This document shows, piece after piece, positions 53,555 to 62,576 of a stretch of 64,000 nucleotides of DNA. The notes below the pieces were generated by a model. That model saw only the letters and a list, made by a program, of their open reading frames with translations. It ran no database searches and was not told where the DNA came from. Source of the stretch: Parabacteroides sp. PH5-46 (GTDB lineage: Bacteria; Bacteroidota; Bacteroidia; Bacteroidales; Tannerellaceae). Position numbers and translations under genes: made by a program. How positions within the stretch are numbered: position 1 is the stretch's first letter; every line of letters starts with the position of its first letter. Location of the stretch: assembly GCF_029892785.1 (NCBI RefSeq), contig NZ_JARXXA010000001.1, forward strand, positions 124,001 through 188,000, in the 5' to 3' direction.

Positions 53555-54673
53555 CTATTTTTTCAATTCTATATCTTGTTTTCTTTTTAACATGTTCTGA
53601 TCATCCGGACGCATTGCTAATGCTTTATTGCAATAGCCCAAAGCTTCATTGAAATATTCCTTGTTTTGCAGGTTTATGGCTGCGTTATAAAAATCTTGTG
53701 TGTTCTTTCGATATGTTTTATACTCTACTACTTTATTTACACATTCTTGACAAAGATGCTTTTTGTTGTTCTTAAATGCCCGCTCAACACTTCCTTCATG
53801 AACGTTACTATTATTATCACTCAATCTGTTGCAATTATGGAATAAATGATAATCCGATATAGGGTGATTCCAATATATATTTTCCAGAGCAATCGAATCT
53901 CTTACTAGGTTGGTATGTGTCAGAATTTCTTTCTGTAAAGTGACCCGTTTGTTAAAGGCGAACAAACCAATAGTACAACCAAACACAACAAGGCATAAAA
54001 ACAAGACAACTTTATATTGTTTCTTTTGGGCTACAAGTTTACGGTATTTTTTCTGTAACTCTTGTTTTTCTGCGTACAACTCAGTAAGTAATTTGTGCGT
54101 ACGTTCTAATTCAGACAATGTTTTTTCATTATTAGAAATATGCACAATATCATATTCAGCCATTGCTGCAAGAATATCGCTACCTGTTTCTTTTACCGAA
54201 ATAGTTTTTATACCATTACCAATTTTAAATGAGGGGGAGATAGCTATAAAATCACGATTGAATTCAGTATCAATATTGCTCTTGAAAAATAATTTGATAT
54301 ACTCAATTTCAGCCTGTTTTTCGGAAAATTTATTTATAGTATATAAGCACTTTCCTTTATCAAACCTTAATAATTCACCTTTCATTAAAACATCGTCAAA
54401 GGCTTTATCAAAGAGTGAAAATAGCTTTTGAGGATTCTGACAATAAACACCATTGAATACTAAACAAAAGCCAAGATAATAGTTTGTTTTTTCCTGCAAT
54501 CTACGCATATAGGCATAAAAAATCAACTGCCCCTTACGACAAATGGAAAGTTGCGATTCGGCTGTGTTATTTAGTGCGAACTCTTTCCATTCAACACTGT
54601 TGCTGTCGGCTGGGTATTGATTGTAGCCGTTAGGTGTACCGTATATGTAAAAGCTGAAGTTCATATTGGTCAA
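53555..54673 (-). CDS. Single-pass membrane protein with shared N-terminal adaptor-like domain (paralog C)
   Basis: The protein has 372 residues, or 369 from the second ATG at 54664 (MNFSFYIYGTPNG). The N-terminal 175 residues resemble those of the genes at 56301 and 58715: MNFxFxIxGxP start, YxYxR, then FCLVFNGVYCQNPQKLFSLFDKAFDDVL. A coiled coil (about 184-218) is followed by one membrane helix (222-241). The C-terminal part, predicted periplasmic, has a possible zinc site (HNC ... HLCQEC) and a TPR-like end (EYFNEALGYCNKALAMRPDD). No known family is recognised. Gaps to neighbours are 7 and 11 bp. Confidence 0.7.
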   Translation of the reverse strand: MTNMNFSFYIYGTPNGYNQYPADSNSVEWKEFALNNTAESQLSICRKGQLIFYAYMRRLQEKTNYYLGFCLVFNGVYCQNPQKLFSLFDKAFDDVLMKGELLRFDKGKCLYTINKFSEKQAEIEYIKLFFKSNIDTEFNRDFIAISPSFKIGNGIKTISVKETGSDILAAMAEYDIVHISNNEKTLSELERTHKLLTELYAEKQELQKKYRKLVAQKKQYKVVLFLCLVVFGCTIGLFAFNKRVTLQKEILTHTNLVRDSIALENIYWNHPISDYHLFHNCNRLSDNNSNVHEGSVERAFKNNKKHLCQECVNKVVEYKTYRKNTQDFYNAAINLQNKEYFNEALGYCNKALAMRPDDQNMLKRKQDIELKK

Positions 54674-54684
54674 TTAGATAAAAC

Positions 54685-56295
54685 TCAATTAATTTTAAGG
54701 TATTCCTTTTTATTACCAAGAAAATCCATCACAAGAAGTGTGTTGTTTTCAATAGTGAGAATATAATAATTCCCCATTTTATATGCAAGTTCTCGTTCTT
54801 CACTTTCGCTCATTTTTAATACGTCATTTACACTATTTGTTAAATACATTTTCCAATTATTTACTTGTGTATCATAAAAATACTTATACATATAATTGAT
54901 TTCACTGCTTCCCATTCCAAAATAATTGACAATCTTTACTTGATTATCAATTTGAAATTCCCATATTGTTTTTGCAACACAGATATCACAAGCATTTGCA
55001 TTCTCAATTTTCCATTTTGTACCAACCAACTCATTTGTCTGTATGGATTTTTCTTCTTCTTTTCGTAGGCATAGTCTCTGTGCTTCACGTATCATGTCAA
55101 AATAATCTAATGACTGAATTACTGGTTGAAAAGAATTAACAGGTGTAGTGTTTCTGATTATTTGTAATATATCTTGAGCGTTTAAACAATCATATTCAGT
55201 TGTGAGTTTATCAATCCAACCGAGGAGTTTAGGGGCAGCAAAAGAGGTTCCGGGATGATCACAATCAGAGATGTCTATGGTAGTGGAAATGGTATTTTTT
55301 CTTATTGTATTATTGCTATATCTTATGGAGGTATTGAGATCAAGAGCATTTACCAAAACTAAATGTCGTTTCAATACTTTCATACTCTGATTATCTAATT
55401 TATTCAAAATAAGTTCATCTAAATTATGAACACCTTCATTGCCGGATGCCTGAGTAAGAATGAAGTTATATTTCCCACTATTTTCTATTTTTTTAATGCA
55501 AGTAGCAAGAGATGTTAAATTCTTAAAATATTCTTTTGCATACGATTTTTGTTTTCGATTTCCGACATTCACATACTGAATAGTCTCACAATATTTATCA
55601 CGTCCTAAACTAGCCATACTTATCGACCTATTTATGAGCACTAACTCATCGTTATCTACACTTTCCATAACCTGTTGAATTCTTTTACATAAAATATTTG
55701 TAAATAACTCTCCCCAAGATGGTCCACCGTCAATATTATATATAGATTGCGTATATTGTGATGACGAAAACTTTTCAAAGGTCTTTCTAACCTCTTCTCC
55801 ATGATTTCCTTTGAAACATTTCTGTTCGTAGAATCCGTCTATTATATAAACCGAAGCCTCATAGTTTCGAGTATTTAAAAATACATATTCAACCATTGAA
55901 TTAGTTCTCATTTTTTTGATAAAACTATTTTCACTTCCGACTTCAACTTCTATCAAATAATAGTCAAATTTTGGCATTTGCTCGATAATCCTACCGCCGT
56001 GTTCTTCTATTATATAAGTTGCTTCGCTAGTTGAAGTGCCGTCTTTAAAATACATCAACACATGTCCTTCTACAGCTTCAATATCATAGCTCTCGTAGTT
56101 TTCGGTATAGATGATGTTTCTTACAGTTGGATAATTTTCTTCGAAAAAGATATTTTCGTATTCTTCTTTCTCCATATACCCCGCATCTACATAGTCAGCC
56201 CACGAAATATCTGCCTGTTTTGATGAGCAACTGTTACAGCCAGTCAAAGAAAAGCAAGCTAATGCAATAGTGATTATATACAGGATTTTTTTCAT
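54685..56295 (-). CDS. Subtilisin-like (S8) lipoprotein protease
   Basis: The 536-residue protein has a lipoprotein signal (FSLTGC, acylation at C20). An I9-propeptide-like domain lies at about 77-140 (GHVLMYFKDGTS, IIEEHGGRIIEQMPKFDYYLIEV). The S8 core follows: D153 in YIIDGF, H165 in GNHGEEV, N286 in QASGNEG and S351 in PGTSFAAPKLLGW. These match the catalytic Asp, His, oxyanion Asn and Ser, so it may be active despite low overall similarity. A C-terminal beta domain (from about 430, LVGTKWKIE) is lipocalin-like. It should sit in the periplasm or on the outer membrane. It lies between two adaptor-like genes. Confidence 0.82.
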   Translation of the reverse strand: MKKILYIITIALACFSLTGCNSCSSKQADISWADYVDAGYMEKEEYENIFFEENYPTVRNIIYTENYESYDIEAVEGHVLMYFKDGTSTSEATYIIEEHGGRIIEQMPKFDYYLIEVEVGSENSFIKKMRTNSMVEYVFLNTRNYEASVYIIDGFYEQKCFKGNHGEEVRKTFEKFSSSQYTQSIYNIDGGPSWGELFTNILCKRIQQVMESVDNDELVLINRSISMASLGRDKYCETIQYVNVGNRKQKSYAKEYFKNLTSLATCIKKIENSGKYNFILTQASGNEGVHNLDELILNKLDNQSMKVLKRHLVLVNALDLNTSIRYSNNTIRKNTISTTIDISDCDHPGTSFAAPKLLGWIDKLTTEYDCLNAQDILQIIRNTTPVNSFQPVIQSLDYFDMIREAQRLCLRKEEEKSIQTNELVGTKWKIENANACDICVAKTIWEFQIDNQVKIVNYFGMGSSEINYMYKYFYDTQVNNWKMYLTNSVNDVLKMSESEERELAYKMGNYYILTIENNTLLVMDFLGNKKEYLKIN

Positions 56296-56300
56296 GAGAT

Positions 56301-57944
56301 TTATCGAATACTTGGCTCTATATTTCTAGGCTCTTTTTCTTTTAATTCCTTTGCTTTGTGTTTTTGACTATAAGAAACCGGACAGCCAACCTTATTGTTT
56401 ATAATCATATCACAAAACACGCGCAATGTCTGAAGTTCATTTAAACTAATTCTTCTTTTGGTAGTTAAATCATATTCAAGCGTTTGCAACAACTCATCTA
56501 CTGTTCTTTTTGCACCATACCCCGGTATATTAACATAGCATCTTTGTGTTATTTCCCTTTTAGAAGTACTATCATTTTTTTTATTAAATTCATGTTTTTT
56601 TTCATCTAATACCATTTTATATAGTGCCATTTTATTACTCGGGTCTAATTCTAAGATATATTCCAAATATTTCTTTTTATTTTCAATAGGTATATCTTTG
56701 TCTACTTCTTCAAAATAATAGTCGATGGTTCCCTGTTTGTATTCCTCAATAATATTGCTATAGTCATCCGCATTACCATATCCCTTTTCTGAAATAAGGA
56801 GTAATTGCTTGACAGCCTCATCATAGCCGGCTATTTTGGGGGTATTTCCAATACCGCCTTTGTTAAACTCTGTTCCGGCTTTTGTTTTCAGCATATCAAT
56901 GGCTGTTTGTTTCGCATGCCGGATTTTATCTTGAGCATTATTAGCAGCTACGTCTAATGTTGTGGCTATTTCGTATAGCTTTATTGCTTCATCAATATTG
57001 TTTAATCCTAGTGGATTAGCTGATAGCAACGAATCGCTACGTTTTAATAAAGTAGTGTATTGTTTGTGATTTTTGTCTTGCCAAGGCTGAAAAATAAAAA
57101 ATCCGCTCATAAGTAGTACCAATACTGTTGCCAATCCAATGATTTTTAATTTATGCTTATGCCAAAGAAGGATAGATATAGGCGGAGGATTTACAGTAGG
57201 TGGGGAAACTGTAACGCTTTTTGAAGCATTTAATTCTTTTCGAATATCCCAAAGAGCATCATTCAGTTTACTTAACTGCGTTTGAATATTATTCAGCTTT
57301 TTATTTTTTTCTATTAGATTATCCAATTCAGCTATTGCTTCAGGAGAGAAAATAATTTCTTCACTGTTTTTATATTCGGGAGAAATAGAAACATGCGAAT
57401 ATTCACGCAGTGCCTCTAAAAACGCAGTGTTTCCTACTTTGCTATTCAGTTTTATACTGGCATAGCTCGGTGTAAAAGAAGAATTCAATGGCAAAATATC
57501 ATCCGCAAAATATTTTTTCAGATTGTTAATTATGTTACTTTCGATAAGTTTTACTTCACCATTTGCTTCTGCAAAAGTACGTACAAGGTATTTTGCCTGT
57601 GCTTTCGGATCATCACTAATTGTTGTAAGCAATTTTCCGTTTTTCAAGATGACATCTTTATAAACCGTATCGAAAAGTTCAAAAAGGTTTTCTATATCTC
57701 GACAATATGCATTTTCGAACATAACAGACATTCCAAACCAAGAGTTATCGTGTCCATCAGATGTTATAAAATTATATCGCAGATACGAATACGAAACCCA
57801 ACCATTCTCCATACGATGAATAACCAATTTCGTATTTTCCCTACTTCCGTTGTCGAATGTTAGAAAATGTTTTTTTTCATCTTCATTCCCCTGATGTAAA
57901 TCAAACACATGAGGGATACCAAAAATTTTAAACACAAAATTCAT
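56301..57944 (-). CDS. Single-pass membrane protein with shared N-terminal domain and TPR-like C-terminus (paralog B)
   Basis: The 547-residue protein has no signal peptide. The N-terminal domain of about 190 residues begins MNFVFKIFGIPHVFDLHQG and contains YSYLRYNF, DNSWFGMSVMFENAYCRDIENLFELFD and FLEALREYSHVSISPEYK. A coiled coil (about 205-240), a Pro-rich linker, a membrane helix (about 266-286) and a TPR-like C-terminal domain follow. It is a clear paralog of the gene at 58715, and a 125 bp stretch is identical in both (56644-56768). Topology suggests the N-terminal domain is cytosolic and the C-terminal domain periplasmic. Its function is unknown. Confidence 0.75.
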   Translation of the reverse strand: MNFVFKIFGIPHVFDLHQGNEDEKKHFLTFDNGSRENTKLVIHRMENGWVSYSYLRYNFITSDGHDNSWFGMSVMFENAYCRDIENLFELFDTVYKDVILKNGKLLTTISDDPKAQAKYLVRTFAEANGEVKLIESNIINNLKKYFADDILPLNSSFTPSYASIKLNSKVGNTAFLEALREYSHVSISPEYKNSEEIIFSPEAIAELDNLIEKNKKLNNIQTQLSKLNDALWDIRKELNASKSVTVSPPTVNPPPISILLWHKHKLKIIGLATVLVLLMSGFFIFQPWQDKNHKQYTTLLKRSDSLLSANPLGLNNIDEAIKLYEIATTLDVAANNAQDKIRHAKQTAIDMLKTKAGTEFNKGGIGNTPKIAGYDEAVKQLLLISEKGYGNADDYSNIIEEYKQGTIDYYFEEVDKDIPIENKKKYLEYILELDPSNKMALYKMVLDEKKHEFNKKNDSTSKREITQRCYVNIPGYGAKRTVDELLQTLEYDLTTKRRISLNELQTLRVFCDMIINNKVGCPVSYSQKHKAKELKEKEPRNIEPSIR

Positions 57945-57975
57945 TATTCATTGTTGTTTTTCAATGCTTATTCGT

Positions 57976-58704
57976 TTACTCGTCGCTTATTTCATTAGGA
58001 TAAATTTGATTATAAATAGTCCTATACTTATTTGTTAGGGTTTGTTCGTAGAATTGTTGTTGTTCAGGTGACAAAATGGATTTATCCATTTCGTCAATTT
58101 CAATCATTATTTTATCTGCATTAAGTAAATCTTTTTTTGCTGATTGAATTAAAAAATCCTTTGTTTCCTCCGTTTTAGTTGAAGAATTTTGTACAATATT
58201 AGATATATTTTCTTTTGAAATTTTAATTTCTATTTGTGATAAAATATTGTTGACAGACTGAATATTTTTGATTAAAAAATAGTGGTTTTGGTGACATAAG
58301 GATGTTTTCCCTATTTCAAATATTTTAAAATCTTCAATGAAAATAAAAACATCACGTCTGCCTAAAAATTCATAAATTTCGAGTGAAGCAAGACGTTTTT
58401 TTAAAGTTTCATTATCTGTATACTTAGATAACAATTCCTCTTTTAGATGAAAAATGATATTATCCTGCTCTGCTATTGACAACTCTAAAGAATCAACTCG
58501 TTGTTTATCTTTGAACCTTGTATTTTCCTCTAGCGCATTTCTACGTTGTATAATAGATTGTTCTAACGATTCGATTTTTCTAAAAACAGCCACCAAAGAA
58601 GTATCAACCGTATTAATGGGTGGAAGTTGACCCTTGGCTCCAACAATTGAAACAAAGAGAGCCAACAAACATAAGATGTTTTTTTTTGAGTTATTTATAT
58701 TCAT
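57976..58704 (-). CDS. Exported coiled-coil protein of the GTPase operon
   Basis: The 242-residue protein has a signal peptide (about 1-26, NILCLLALFVSIVGAKGQ). A coiled coil follows at about 40-110 (RKIESLEQSIIQRRNALEENTRF, SIAEQDNIIFHLKEELLSKY), and then a mixed C-terminal part. I recognise no domain. It sits between the two long paralogs (gaps of 10 and 31 bp) and probably acts in the periplasm as a partner of their C-terminal domains. Confidence 0.65.
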   Translation of the reverse strand: MNINNSKKNILCLLALFVSIVGAKGQLPPINTVDTSLVAVFRKIESLEQSIIQRRNALEENTRFKDKQRVDSLELSIAEQDNIIFHLKEELLSKYTDNETLKKRLASLEIYEFLGRRDVFIFIEDFKIFEIGKTSLCHQNHYFLIKNIQSVNNILSQIEIKISKENISNIVQNSSTKTEETKDFLIQSAKKDLLNADKIMIEIDEMDKSILSPEQQQFYEQTLTNKYRTIYNQIYPNEISDE

Positions 58705-58714
58705 TTTTTGGAAT

Positions 58715-60532
58715 TTATCGAGTAGTTGGTATTTTTGCTTTTAAATTCGTTGCTGTTGTTTTTTGATTTTCAGAAACCGTACAGCCAACCCTATTGTCTA
58801 TAATCATTTGACAATACGAACGTAATGTTTCAAGTTCTTTTGAAGTAACATTTCTTTTAGTAGTTAAATCATCCTCAATCGTTTTCAAAAATTCATCTAC
58901 TGTTTTTTTTGCACTATATCCCAATATTTTAACATAGCATTCATTTGTCGTCTTAGAACGATTGTTGGTAGTGTGCGAAGAAAGAGAGGAGTTTAAATTG
59001 TTCAACTTATTCTTTGCTTTTTCATTAGTTGAATCTAATTCTAAGATATATTCCAAATATTTCTTTTTATTTTCAATAGGTATATCTTTGTCTACTTCTT
59101 CAAAATAATAGTCGATGGTTCCCTGTTTGTATTCCTCAATAATATTGCTATAGTCATCTGTGTCACTATAACCCTTTTTTGAGATAATCTGCAATTGCTT
59201 TACAGCCTCATTATAACCATCTATTTTGGGGGTACTCCCAATGCCGCCTTTACAGAACTCCCTTTCTGCTACTGTTTTTAATGTATCAATAGCCGTCTGC
59301 TTTGCGTGCTTTATTCTACTATTGGCTTTACTATTGTTTATATTTAGCGCAACGGCACTATCATACTTAACTATTGCATTATCAATATTTTTCAAATTAA
59401 ATGGTACAGATTGCAATAAATCATCACCTGCTTTTAACAATCCTTCATATTGTGCGTTTGAATGAGGATAAAGCCACCACAGCAAGCCCGCTAAAAACAT
59501 AATGCCTGCAACACTCCAAATCTTTTTTTTATGTTTGCCATATATGTCTTTCCAGCATGGGAATGGTATAGTTTCGTTTCTAGTTTCAGTAATTTCCTCA
59601 TCACCTATTTCTTTCTCTCCACTATTATTCGTATCCAAATCTTCTATTGGTGGTGTGGCACTAGTTGAGTTCTCTCTTTCTGACTTATAAACAGCTTTAA
59701 TCAATGTATCTACTCGTTCTTTGAGTGCAAATAAAGCATCGTTTTGCTCATGCAATTCAAGTTGAAGTTGCAAATAAGGTTTTATGCTATCTATACCATT
59801 TTTTATTTGATTAGAGACACCTTCAACATCTCTTTTAATATCACTGCCTCCAACTGCATCAGCAAACAAAGTGTCAATTTTTTTTCCTGCCGCTGCTATT
59901 GTTTCATTTAATTCTGTTATTGCTTCCTGTGAGAGACTTTCAGTATCATTCTCTTTATACTCAGGTGAAATGGAAATCCATGAATATTCACGTAATGCCT
60001 TCAAAAAAGCAGGATTCCCCTGTTTATTATTCAATCTAAGAAGCAGATTGGGATTCCCCTGTTTGAAAGAACTGTCTATTGTGTGAATATCGTCAACAAA
60101 TTGAGATAATAGATTTTTGCATATAACATTTTCTATACGCTTTACTTCACTTTCAGCATCCGCAAACTTTTGAATAAGATATTTTGCCTGTATATTGAGA
60201 TTGTCGTTAACTTCTTCAAGCAAAATTTTGTTTTGCAGAATGGTTACGTATGCCGATTCAAAAAGGTGGTATAAACTTTCTACATCATTGCAATACTCTT
60301 TATCGAATATGATGGACATTCCAAAGAAAGAATTATCCCGCCCACCACTCGTTTTAAAGTTATATCGAAGATAAGAATATGAAACTTTCCCACTCGCCAT
60401 ACGATGAATAGTAAACTTTGTATTTTCCTTACTTCCGTTGTAAAATGATTGGAAGTAATTTATGTCATGTTCACTACCTTGATATAAGTCAAATATATAA
60501 GGTGTCCCGAAAATTTTAAATACGAAATTCAT
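58715..60532 (-). CDS. Single-pass membrane protein with shared N-terminal domain and TPR-like C-terminus (paralog A)
   Basis: This is the longest paralog, with 605 residues. The N-terminal domain (1-190) begins MNFVFKIFGTPYIFDLYQG and has YSYLRYNF, GRDNSFFGMSIIFDKEYCNDVESLYHLFESAY and FLKALREYSWISISPEYK. A longer central coiled coil (about 205-285), an acidic low-complexity linker (285-322), a membrane helix (about 338-355) and a C-terminal TPR-like domain follow (QYEGLLKAGDDLLQ, IDNAIVKYDSAVALNINN). It shares an identical 125 bp tract with paralog B (59034-59158 here). It lies 23 bp downstream of the GTPase gene, so the N-terminal domain is a plausible GTPase partner. Confidence 0.75.
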   Translation of the reverse strand: MNFVFKIFGTPYIFDLYQGSEHDINYFQSFYNGSKENTKFTIHRMASGKVSYSYLRYNFKTSGGRDNSFFGMSIIFDKEYCNDVESLYHLFESAYVTILQNKILLEEVNDNLNIQAKYLIQKFADAESEVKRIENVICKNLLSQFVDDIHTIDSSFKQGNPNLLLRLNNKQGNPAFLKALREYSWISISPEYKENDTESLSQEAITELNETIAAAGKKIDTLFADAVGGSDIKRDVEGVSNQIKNGIDSIKPYLQLQLELHEQNDALFALKERVDTLIKAVYKSERENSTSATPPIEDLDTNNSGEKEIGDEEITETRNETIPFPCWKDIYGKHKKKIWSVAGIMFLAGLLWWLYPHSNAQYEGLLKAGDDLLQSVPFNLKNIDNAIVKYDSAVALNINNSKANSRIKHAKQTAIDTLKTVAEREFCKGGIGSTPKIDGYNEAVKQLQIISKKGYSDTDDYSNIIEEYKQGTIDYYFEEVDKDIPIENKKKYLEYILELDSTNEKAKNKLNNLNSSLSSHTTNNRSKTTNECYVKILGYSAKKTVDEFLKTIEDDLTTKRNVTSKELETLRSYCQMIIDNRVGCTVSENQKTTATNLKAKIPTTR

Positions 60533-60555
60533 TTTTCACATTTAATTTTTATCAA

Positions 60556-61470
60556 TCACCACCCACCTTTTACCGTCTTTATAATAGCCTTCCATAATTC
60601 GGCAGGGTACCTATCATTGCTTGGCGTATATGACTGTCCACTACCATCGGCAGTATCGTTGAACAATCCGGCAGAGAAAATAACAAAATCAAAATTGTAT
60701 TTACGCCATAATTTTGTTATCGGATTTTGATTCATATATTTTGAAAAAATCCCTTGGTATTGATTTTTTATGTTTTTGAAGAACTGTTCTTTATTGGGGC
60801 GACCAGCATCAAACAATGCAGGGTGCATATCAGCCTTATGACAGGTAAAGATAACCCTATCTTTGGGTTCTATCTGACTTTGCATCTTGATAATTTTATT
60901 AGCATAGTTCAATCTATCTTGCAAATCCTCCCAATTACTTTCTACAATAAACATCCAAGTTTTGGGATTATCAATTGTGCAAATAGTATTGATATAACGC
61001 GGAAAAGGCTCATTGGGAAATTGACGACTAAAATAATGCTCACCGGGTGCTTCTAAAATTTGACAAATCGGTTCCCCGTATTTATTCATTACTTTTATAA
61101 GCATAAAATTTAATATGCTTGTAGCACCTGCAGAATAATCACTATTAACAGCCTCGTCAAACGTATCACACATCTCTTTATAATGCCCCGAATTACTCGG
61201 GCGAAAACTCCTATCCGGTTCAACTTTATAACCATTTTTTCTTAACCAGCGAGTAAGGCGTATCAAAGTCATTGTTTTACCTGATGAACCCGCCCCAAAT
61301 AGAATTATTACAGGTGCAGGATCAGAAATTACTACATTTATTTTATTAGGATCTCGTTCTTCTTCTACGGTTAAGCCCGTATTTTGAAAAGAGGAAACAG
61401 CAGACGGCAAAGTAGCTATATCTAAATCCTCGTTAGTGTTATCTGTTAAATCAAATGTTTTTTTAGCCAT
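60556..61470 (-). CDS. P-loop GTPase, TRAFAC-like, of the envelope system
   Basis: The 304-residue protein has no signal peptide. G1/Walker A is GAGSSGKT (59-66). G3 appears as EAPG (140-143) in place of DxxG, G4 as HKAD (211-214) in place of NKxD, and G5 as SAG (266-268). These motifs in this order indicate a small regulatory GTPase with unusual G3 and G4, so GTP specificity is inferred, not certain. The first 45 residues look disordered and acidic. The closest idea is a member of the conflict-system GTPase families (such as double-GTPase types), but I cannot assign one. It lies between the four-helix protein and adaptor paralog A. Confidence 0.75.
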   Translation of the reverse strand: MAKKTFDLTDNTNEDLDIATLPSAVSSFQNTGLTVEEERDPNKINVVISDPAPVIILFGAGSSGKTMTLIRLTRWLRKNGYKVEPDRSFRPSNSGHYKEMCDTFDEAVNSDYSAGATSILNFMLIKVMNKYGEPICQILEAPGEHYFSRQFPNEPFPRYINTICTIDNPKTWMFIVESNWEDLQDRLNYANKIIKMQSQIEPKDRVIFTCHKADMHPALFDAGRPNKEQFFKNIKNQYQGIFSKYMNQNPITKLWRKYNFDFVIFSAGLFNDTADGSGQSYTPSNDRYPAELWKAIIKTVKGGW

Positions 61471-61499
61471 GATAAATTTTAATTTATAAATAGAATTAA

Positions 61500-62576
61500 T
61501 TACTGTTCCCTTTTTGCAAATGCAATATCAAAGAATATAAATCCTGCAATATCAACAAGTGCGCCAAGCATTACCCAAAAGATAAATCCTCTGCCTGCAT
61601 ATTTTCCAGAAAAAAAATCTTTCCAAACATCAACAACACTGCGCATACGTTCTGTTTCAGAAATTCCAGAAAAATGTTTTTTATCTTCTTGTGATAATTT
61701 AATTTTGTCAGGGTGGGATTTTTCAAATTCCTTTATCAAAATATCACTGTAATTATTGATAATTTTATATGCTTGCGATAATATAATACTTGTTCTAGCA
61801 GTTGGTTCTTCGTTATTGTTTGGGTCTGCATGCATTTTATTCTGAACTCTTTGAATTTCAGTTATTAATTTTCTAATATCATCTTGATTTAATCCTTTGT
61901 TTATATTTTCTAATCTTGTATCATAAACAGTTATCGAGTGGGAAAGTTGCTTGTCATCTACTATACTTCTCATTGCTTTAATAAGCTCTTGCCGACCGCT
62001 GTGTGTATTGTTACGCAACTGCAGGCGTTGCAGCGGCCCTAATTCTCTTTCAATGTCAATAATACGTGCTTCAGCACGATCCGCCCAACCTTCTAATCCG
62101 GGATTATTAATTTCTCCGGCGAAATTTGCAAAAAGCCCATTAATTTTATTCTTAAAATCTGCTTTTTCTTGTTCTATAATGCTTTTAGCTATTCCTCCAT
62201 TCGAAAGGCTTTGCAATTTGTCTTTCGTGTCAGTTAAATCTTGTACCAAAACGTCTTTTATTGCCGAACGATAAAAAAACGTATGCGTATTGGTTGGTAA
62301 ACTAAAACATAACCAAAATATAAGCAAGAGAATAATCCCACCAATTAATCGCCAACCGCGATTGTCAACCCTTATTCGTTGATTAAAACTATCCACAATC
62401 AATTTTGTACCGATTGATGAAACTACAAAGAATATAACAGTTACAGCCCAAAAGAAAACAACAGGCCATGAGGGTAATAACAAATGTAAAGATTCAACTG
62501 TAGCCCAGCAACTCACACCCATTAATATTACAAATGCAGAAAATGCAAAGATTTTTAGAAATTTGTTCTGTTCCAT
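61500..62576 (-). CDS. Four-helix membrane protein with large periplasmic helical domain (first gene of the operon)
   Basis: The 358-residue protein has membrane helices at about 8-28, 36-58, 77-95 and 330-352. The loop NQRIRVDNRGWR after helix 2 and the tail KREQ are basic, so both ends should be cytosolic. The 230-residue middle region (100-325, helical, acidic and lysine-rich, with PLQRLQLRNNTHSGRQELIKAMRSIV) should then be periplasmic. No known family is recognised. It heads an operon of eight genes and may act as the sensor or channel-like component. Confidence 0.7.
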   Translation of the reverse strand: MEQNKFLKIFAFSAFVILMGVSCWATVESLHLLLPSWPVVFFWAVTVIFFVVSSIGTKLIVDSFNQRIRVDNRGWRLIGGIILLLIFWLCFSLPTNTHTFFYRSAIKDVLVQDLTDTKDKLQSLSNGGIAKSIIEQEKADFKNKINGLFANFAGEINNPGLEGWADRAEARIIDIERELGPLQRLQLRNNTHSGRQELIKAMRSIVDDKQLSHSITVYDTRLENINKGLNQDDIRKLITEIQRVQNKMHADPNNNEEPTARTSIILSQAYKIINNYSDILIKEFEKSHPDKIKLSQEDKKHFSGISETERMRSVVDVWKDFFSGKYAGRGFIFWVMLGALVDIAGFIFFDIAFAKREQ

